Assembly (NCBI GenBank): GCA_003599865.1
Contig: QZKS01000039.1
Span: forward strand, 1-33,545
DNA length: 33,545 bases
From: Desulfobacteraceae bacterium
Lineage (GTDB): Bacteria; Desulfobacterota; Desulfobacteria; Desulfobacterales; SURF-7
Reading direction: 5' to 3'
The notes beneath the pieces were generated by a model, which did not search any database, was not told the origin of the DNA, and worked only from the letters and a program-made list of their open reading frames with translations. The translations under genes were made by a program, and so were the position numbers. Numbering within the stretch: position 1 is the stretch's first letter; each line of letters begins with the position of its first letter. Shown here one piece after another: positions 28,929 to 33,545 of this stretch.

Positions 28929-29741
28929 TTAATCCATATCCGGAAATTCCGGTTTCTTTTTCATTAAAAAAGCGCCGATTCCATGAAGGCACTCTCCGGA
29001 TGAAATCAGTGAAATCGCCCGTTCGGCTTCAAACGCCAGGTTTTCCGCAAGGGTCAGGCCGGTGCTTTTGCGGATCACCTCCAAGGCATACCGGACGGAA
29101 CGCGGACCATTTTCAGCAATCATCCCTGCCATGGATTTTGCCTCATCCAGAACCTTGCCCGGAGGGCTGATCCGGTTGATGAATCCGATTTTTTCAGCCT
29201 CCCGGGCATCCATTTTCCTTGCGGTTAAAATCAGATCCGCTGCTTTTGCAGGTCCCAGCAGGGCCGCAAGTGTTGCGCCTCCTCCCCAGTCCGGCATCAA
29301 ACCCAATCGTACCTCGGCAAAACAGACTTCCGCATCCGGGTCCATTACCCGGATATCACAGCGTGAAGCCAGTTCTGCGCCGCCTCCATATGCTTTTCCG
29401 TCCAGTGCGGCGATGATAGGCACCGGCAGATTGATCAGGGCATCAATGATTCGTCTGAATTCATAAATGCAGTCTGCAACCGGGGCATGGTCACCGGACG
29501 CCAGGGCCTTGCTCAGCCGATCCACATAAGGGTTGTCCGGATTGACATCAAAGCCGGCACTGAATGTCCCTCCTGCACCCGCCAGGATCAGCACCCGGGG
29601 CAGATGTTTCTGCACTTCCTGAATGACCTTTTCCAGAGACGCAAACATCGTGGTATTAAATGTGTTCAGACGTTCAGGGCGGTTCATCGTAATGATGCCC
29701 AGATGACCTTCTCTCGTATAATCCACACCATATTCAGCCAT
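28929..29741 (-). CDS. Enoyl-CoA hydratase/isomerase (crotonase) family protein
   Basis: This 270-residue crotonase-fold protein has the oxyanion-hole segments AGAGGTFSAGFD (about 55-66) and GKAYGGGAELASRCD (about 113-127), and the AEVRLGLMP segment carrying the first active-site Glu. The position of the second Glu of hydratases appears to hold Asp (AADLILT), so hydratase activity is not assured. The reaction could be isomerisation, decarboxylation or thioester hydrolysis. The ATG at 29741 is supported by GGAG seven bases upstream; a GTG at 29747 is the alternative. It is divergent from the kor operon and lies 50 bp upstream of the ABC ATPase gene, heading that run. Confidence 0.87.
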   Translation of the reverse strand: MAEYGVDYTREGHLGIITMNRPERLNTFNTTMFASLEKVIQEVQKHLPRVLILAGAGGTFSAGFDVNPDNPYVDRLSKALASGDHAPVADCIYEFRRIIDALINLPVPIIAALDGKAYGGGAELASRCDIRVMDPDAEVCFAEVRLGLMPDWGGGATLAALLGPAKAADLILTARKMDAREAEKIGFINRISPPGKVLDEAKSMAGMIAENGPRSVRYALEVIRKSTGLTLAENLAFEAERAISLISSGECLHGIGAFLMKKKPEFPDMD

Positions 29742-29841
29742 ATTCACACTCCATTTTTATTTTTGTTATCGTTTTATACAGATACCGGATATTTATTCAA
29801 GTTCTATATTGAATATCCAATCAGGATTTTCGTATTTTTCA

Positions 29842-29869
29842 TTGACAAGAAAGCATAAGAGCGTCTAAT
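29842..29869 (+). promoter_or_regulatory. Sigma-70-type promoter of the kor operon
   Basis: A perfect TTGACA (-35, 29842-29847) is followed after 16 bases by TCTAAT (-10, 29864-29869; five of six matches). It lies in the divergent gap and points to korD, giving a leader of roughly 60 bases. Confidence 0.65.
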
Positions 29870-29936
29870 TTACCCGGTTCGTATACGGACCTGAAAATCC
29901 GGAAAGAAAACGGTTTGACGAAAGGGGCCCCTCCAT

Positions 29937-30155
29937 ATGGCTAAAAAAGGAAAAATCGAGGTGAGGATTGAACACTGCAAAGGCTGCGGGCTCTGCATCA
30001 CGGCCTGCAAACAGGAAGCGATTGCACTTTCACCTGCCGATGTAACCAATTCTTACGGTTATCCGTATCTCACGATGATCAATGAAAATTGTACCGGATG
30101 CACCATGTGCGCCATCATGTGTCCGGATCAGGCAATCGATGTGTATCGAGAATAG
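29937..30155 (+). CDS. korD: 2-oxoacid:ferredoxin oxidoreductase, ferredoxin-like delta subunit
   Basis: This 72-residue protein has two 4Fe-4S motifs: Cys14, 17, 20, 24 (CKGCGLCITAC) and Cys52, 55, 58, 62 (CTGCTMCAIMC). It is the electron-carrying small subunit that passes electrons from the catalytic KorAB core to ferredoxin. It is the first gene of a four-gene operon (D-A-B-C) and has AAAGGGG upstream of its ATG. The substrate (2-oxoglutarate, or branched-chain 2-oxoacids in the VorB type) cannot be fixed from this subunit. Confidence 0.92.
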   Translation: MAKKGKIEVRIEHCKGCGLCITACKQEAIALSPADVTNSYGYPYLTMINENCTGCTMCAIMCPDQAIDVYRE

Positions 30156-30167
30156 GAGCGTTCACTA

Positions 30168-31223
30168 ATGGGTGAAAAACAATTGATGAAAGGCAATGAG
30201 GCCATTGCGGAAGCTGCCATTCGTGCCGGGATGACCTGCTATTTTGGTTATCCGATCACACCGCAGAACGAGATACCGGCCTATATGGCAAAACATCTCC
30301 CCAAAAGAGGCGGTACGTTCATTCAGGCGGAATCCGAAATCGCGGCAATCAATATGGTGTATGGGGCTGCCTGTACCGGAGCAAGGGCAATGACCTCATC
30401 CTCCAGTCCCGGAATATCCCTGAAACAGGAAGGGATTTCCTACCTTGTCGGTGCACGCCTTCCGGCCGTAATCGTCAATATTGCACGAGGCGGCCCAGGC
30501 CTGGGCAATATCGCACCTTCCCAGGCGGATTATTTTCAGGCCGTGAAAGGCGGCGGGCATGGCGATTATCACATGGTCGTCTATACACCCGAAACGGTCC
30601 AGGAAGCAGCGGACCTGACCATGAAAGCATTTGATGTGGCGGATGAATATCGCAATCCGGTCCTGATCCTGGGTGATGCCATCCTCGGCCAGATGATGGA
30701 ACCGCTGATTTTCAAGGAACCTTCCGGCAGAAAATTTGACAAATCCTCCTGGATTCTCGGAAACCGAAAAGGAAGAAAATCCCATCTGATCAATTCCCTC
30801 TCCCTTTCGGAAGGCGTTGTTGAGCAGTGGAACTGGGAATTGAAAAAAAAGTTTGATCTCATGGCCGGGAAAGAAACCATGGTGGAGGAATACATGACGG
30901 AAGATGCGGACGTTATCTTTGTCGCCTACGGCACAAGCGCGCGCATCTGCCGATCCGTTGTGAATCAGGCCCGGAAACAGGGGATCAGAACCGGATTGAT
31001 CCGACCGATCACCGTCTGGCCGTTTCCTTCCGAAACCATTGCCGGACGGGCAAAAAAAACAAAACATTTCTTTGTTGTTGAAATGAGCCTCGGCCAGATG
31101 ATCGAGGATGTCCGGCTGGCTGTTCTGGGTAATGCAACGATTCATTTCCATGGAAGACCGGGCGGCGGCGTCCCGGCAGAACCGGACATCATGAAACAAC
31201 TGAAAGAAATCCTGCAATCATAG
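30168..31223 (+). CDS. korA: 2-oxoacid:ferredoxin oxidoreductase, alpha subunit
   Basis: This 351-residue subunit of the KorA/VorB type carries the pyrimidine-binding part of the thiamine diphosphate enzyme. Key segments are GNEAIAEAAIRAG, FGYPITPQNEIP, ESEIAAINMVYGA and SSSPGISLKQEG near the N-terminus. These match 2-oxoglutarate and 2-oxoisovalerate oxidoreductases. The enzyme oxidatively decarboxylates a 2-oxoacid to acyl-CoA, with ferredoxin as acceptor. The ribosome binding site GGAG is nine bases before the ATG, 12 bp after korD, and korB follows after 12 bp. Confidence 0.93.
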   Translation: MGEKQLMKGNEAIAEAAIRAGMTCYFGYPITPQNEIPAYMAKHLPKRGGTFIQAESEIAAINMVYGAACTGARAMTSSSSPGISLKQEGISYLVGARLPAVIVNIARGGPGLGNIAPSQADYFQAVKGGGHGDYHMVVYTPETVQEAADLTMKAFDVADEYRNPVLILGDAILGQMMEPLIFKEPSGRKFDKSSWILGNRKGRKSHLINSLSLSEGVVEQWNWELKKKFDLMAGKETMVEEYMTEDADVIFVAYGTSARICRSVVNQARKQGIRTGLIRPITVWPFPSETIAGRAKKTKHFFVVEMSLGQMIEDVRLAVLGNATIHFHGRPGGGVPAEPDIMKQLKEILQS

Positions 31224-31235
31224 GAGTGACCGGCC

Positions 31236-32000
31236 ATGAAAAAGGTTTACGAAAGAAACAATATCGCATTTGATATGCCCTCACCCTATTGCCCCGGGTG
31301 CGGCCATGGCGTCATTCACCGGCTGGTAATCGACGCCATCAAGGAAAACAGGCAGGAGGACAATACCATCTTTATGGCTCCGGTAGGATGTTCCATTCTG
31401 TCATATACCTACCTTGATCTGGATGTATGCCAGCCCGCACACGGCAGGACTCCTGCCGCAGCAACCGGCATCAAGAGAGCGCTCCCCGACTCGCTTGTCA
31501 TACTGTATCAGGGAGACGGCGATCTTGCCGCTATCGGGACCGCTGAAATCATCCATGCGGCAAACCGGGGCGAAAACATTACGGCTATTTTTGTCAACAA
31601 CGCCATTTACGGGATGACCGGCGGCCAGATGGCGCCCACCACCCTCGTAGGCCAGACAGCGACCACCTGCCCTTACGGGAGGAACCCCAAGGACGGGCAG
31701 GGTTATCCGATCCGGGTCTGTGAGCTTCTCCAATCCCTCGGCGGCGTAACCTATGCTGCCAGGACATCCGTGCACAGTGCGCCGAACGTCCTGAAAACCA
31801 AGAAGGCCATTCAGACAGGAATTGAGAACCAGATGGCGAAAAAAGGTTTTTCCATCATCGAAATTCTCTCCGCCTGCCCCGTAAACTGGGGAATGACGCC
31901 GGAAAAGGCCAATCAGTTTGTGGCCAATGAAATGATTGATTACTACCCATTGGGAGATTTTAAAAAAGACGGAAAAATCATTCAGCGATCAGACCATTGA
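31236..32000 (+). CDS. korB: 2-oxoacid:ferredoxin oxidoreductase, beta subunit (TPP-binding)
   Basis: This 254-residue thiamine diphosphate subunit has an N-terminal CPGC (Cys19, Cys22), the TPP/metal motif QGDGDLAAIG and FVNNAIYGMTGGQ. It forms the catalytic core with KorA, where the acyl-TPP intermediate forms. It is of usual length for the family. It lies 12 bp after korA. The gap to korC (169 bp) is unusually long for this operon and contains a palindromic repeat element. Confidence 0.94.
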   Translation: MKKVYERNNIAFDMPSPYCPGCGHGVIHRLVIDAIKENRQEDNTIFMAPVGCSILSYTYLDLDVCQPAHGRTPAAATGIKRALPDSLVILYQGDGDLAAIGTAEIIHAANRGENITAIFVNNAIYGMTGGQMAPTTLVGQTATTCPYGRNPKDGQGYPIRVCELLQSLGGVTYAARTSVHSAPNVLKTKKAIQTGIENQMAKKGFSIIEILSACPVNWGMTPEKANQFVANEMIDYYPLGDFKKDGKIIQRSDH

Positions 32001-32026
32001 TAAAACCATAAAAAGTCCCAATTCCC

Positions 32027-32095
32027 GTCACTCCGGTGAAAACCGGAGTCCAGAATCAATTAAAAATACTGGATTCCGGTTTTCACCGGAATGAC
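32027..32095. repeat. Palindromic intergenic repeat element (two inverted 27-bp arms)
   Basis: The arms are 32027-32053 and 32069-32095, separated by a 15-base A/T-rich spacer. They are reverse complements with only two mismatches. Each arm also holds its own small hairpin (CTCCGG-TGAAAA-CCGGAG in the left arm). The half-site pattern (GTCATTCCGG...CCGGAATCCAG) resembles repeats dispersed through many proteobacterial genomes. It sits between korB and korC in the same operon, where it could form a strong RNA structure. There is no poly-T, so it is not a classical terminator. Confidence 0.88.
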
Positions 32096-32169
32096 AAAAA
32101 AGGTGATTTTCGATTTTTTACGAGTTCATCAAATGTCTTGATCGCTCTCAATAGAAAAGGATACTCAGG

Positions 32170-32709
32170 ATGGAACATAAGATCATTTTTGCAGGATTCG
32201 GCGGACAGGGAGTCATTTCAATGGGAACGCTGATGGCCTATTCTGCAATGGCGGAAAATAAAAATGTCACTTTTTATCCGGCATACGGCATAGCCATGAG
32301 AGGCGGGACGGCAAACTGTTCCGTCATTATTTCCGATGAGCCGGTTGCCTCTCCGGTCATCGCCTGCCCGAATGTCCTGGTAGTCATGAACGAGCCTTCT
32401 CTGGATCTCTTTACGGCTAAACTTCAGGAAGGAGGAGCTCTTCTGGCCAACAGTTCGCTGATTCGGAAAAAAGCCGAGCGCAAGGATATCCGGTCGTACT
32501 ACATACCGGTCAATGACATCGCAGAGGAGCTTGGCAACGGCAAGATGGCGAATATGGCAATGACCGGTGCGCTGCTGAAAATCATGAATACCGTTTCCCT
32601 GGAAACCGTCTTTCAGACCATGAAAAAAACATTTTCTCCCAAGCTGCTAAAGGCTGTTGATATCAATCGGGAAGCTATGCAAAAAGGATTCGATGCGGTT
32701 CAACCGTGA
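32170..32709 (+). CDS. korC: 2-oxoacid:ferredoxin oxidoreductase, gamma subunit
   Basis: This 179-residue gamma subunit has GFGGQGVISMG near residues 9-19 and YGIAMRGGTANCSVIIS, both standard for this subunit, which contacts the alpha/beta core. It completes the D-A-B-C operon. The ribosome site AAGGA is eight bases before the ATG. It lies 169 bp after korB, against 12 bp for the other junctions, because of the inserted repeat. Its stop overlaps the convergent kinase gene by ten bases, so no terminator lies between them. Confidence 0.93.
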   Translation: MEHKIIFAGFGGQGVISMGTLMAYSAMAENKNVTFYPAYGIAMRGGTANCSVIISDEPVASPVIACPNVLVVMNEPSLDLFTAKLQEGGALLANSSLIRKKAERKDIRSYYIPVNDIAEELGNGKMANMAMTGALLKIMNTVSLETVFQTMKKTFSPKLLKAVDINREAMQKGFDAVQP

Positions 32710-33545
32710 GCCGCAGGAGCACATGGAAAGGTATATCTGAATGTCGCTCCTTTTCCTTCCTCGCTCTGCATGGAAATCTCCCCTCCGAAATCCCGGATAA
32801 TGCCATAAATAATCGACAATCCAAGGCCCATGCCTTCACCGACTTCCTTGGTGGTAAAGAAAGGTTCGAAAATTTTATTTTTAATGCTCTCCGGCACACC
32901 GGTTCCGGTATCGGAAATCGACAGACCGACCTTATCGCCTTCAGAACAGGTGCGGATGGTGATGACATGTTCCCGGCCGCCGGCATCTGTTTTTTTCTGT
33001 TTATTGATCGCATCACGGGCATTCATAATCAGGTTAAAGAGTATCTGTTCCATCCGGTTATGCTGTGCAAGGACAGGAGGCAGGCCGGATTCCAGATGCA
33101 GATCAACACGGATTCCTTCCAGGTTCAGCTGCTGGCCGATGATTTTCAGAACACCCCTTACCGGTTCATTGATATCCACAGGTTCTTTTGTAAATTCCGT
33201 TTTCCGTCCGAATGCCCGCAGCCGGTTGATGATATCGGATGCCCTGTCAACCTGATCATTCATTTCCGAGGCAATCTGCTGAATATCCCGGCCCCGCACC
33301 TGACCTTTTTTCTCGATCAGCATTTTCAGGTATTCATTCCCGATTTTAATCGTATTCAGCGGCTGGTTCAGTTCATGTGCCATTCCCGCGGACATCTCAC
33401 CCAATGTCGCCATTTTGCTTGCCTGAATGAGCTGGGCATCCTTTTCGATCAGCTCCGAAATATCCGTCCCGGCAAGAATGATGGCATCCCTTCCTTTATA
33501 GACGGTCGGACTCACCTTGATTCTGATATACAAGGTCCCTCCCCC
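32700..33545 (-). CDS. PAS/histidine kinase, C-terminal part (partial)
   Basis: The frame is open to the right edge, so the N-terminus is missing. Visible parts are the end of a PAS-like sensor domain (GTDISELIEKD), a linker and the H-box with its phospho-accepting His in GMAHELNQP. The ATPase domain follows with the N-box NLIMNARDAI, G1 DTGTGVP, F-box FEPFFTTK and G2 GMGLGLSI. It is a hybrid-free sensor kinase of the NtrB-like class at its C-terminal end; the signal and response regulator are unknown. The internal TTG at 33533 is not taken as the true start. It is convergent with korC. Confidence 0.92.
   Translation of the reverse strand, partial: GGGTLYIRIKVSPTVYKGRDAIILAGTDISELIEKDAQLIQASKMATLGEMSAGMAHELNQPLNTIKIGNEYLKMLIEKKGQVRGRDIQQIASEMNDQVDRASDIINRLRAFGRKTEFTKEPVDINEPVRGVLKIIGQQLNLEGIRVDLHLESGLPPVLAQHNRMEQILFNLIMNARDAINKQKKTDAGGREHVITIRTCSEGDKVGLSISDTGTGVPESIKNKIFEPFFTTKEVGEGMGLGLSIIYGIIRDFGGEISMQSEEGKGATFRYTFPCAPAAHG

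Overview
The window looks like chromosomal DNA from an anaerobic, LPS-bearing Gram-negative bacterium, most likely a Desulfobacterota (deltaproteobacterial) sulfate-reducer type. The reasons are a complete four-subunit 2-oxoacid:ferredoxin oxidoreductase operon, an LptD outer-membrane LPS assembly protein, Kdo-modifying genes, a RicT/HolB/MetG block and moderate GC. No phylogenetic search was possible, so the lineage is an inference. There are 30 well-supported protein genes, two of them cut by the window edges. I found no rRNA, tRNA, CRISPR array, insertion sequence or prophage.

Layout. (1) 1-5828, minus strand: kdnA, kdnB and a very long GlmS-like amidotransferase/SIS protein that runs off the left edge. 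KdnA and KdnB are the recognised pair that converts Kdo to 8-amino-Kdo for LPS. (2) 5996-7483, minus: a transpeptidase-only penicillin-binding protein. (3) 7628-11725, minus: an HU/IHF-like protein, holB, ricT and metG, tightly packed. (4) 11808-14774, minus: lptD followed 6 bp later by a NusG paralogue. (5) 15123-17930, plus: mobB, a cupin, a DUF2889-like protein, a small coiled-coil membrane protein and a GT-B glycosyltransferase-like protein, with overlapping or closely spaced ends. (6) 17927-19588, minus: pgi. (7) 19788-22427, plus: a lipid/diacylglycerol kinase-like protein, panB and a TIGR04282-type nucleotidyl/glycosyltransferase. (8) 22472-29741, minus: a compact run of a crotonase-family protein, ABC ATPase, ABC-2 permease, a CESA-like processive GT2, a GT-C::GT2 fusion, a second GT2 and a small two-helix membrane protein. 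(9) 29937-32709, plus: korDABC, interrupted between korB and korC by a palindromic repeat element. (10) 32700-33545, minus: the C-terminal part of a PAS/histidine kinase.

Envelope biogenesis is the main theme: Kdo8N synthesis, LPS insertion by LptD with a specialised NusG, a peptidoglycan transpeptidase, and a glycosyltransferase-plus-ABC-exporter operon that looks like an uncharacterised glycolipid or glycan assembly and export system. The best leads are that last operon (its ABC ATPase lacks the switch histidine), the enlarged GlmS-like protein with a displaced or lost catalytic cysteine, the reportedly O2-using KdnB in a probable anaerobe, and the repeat element inside the kor operon.
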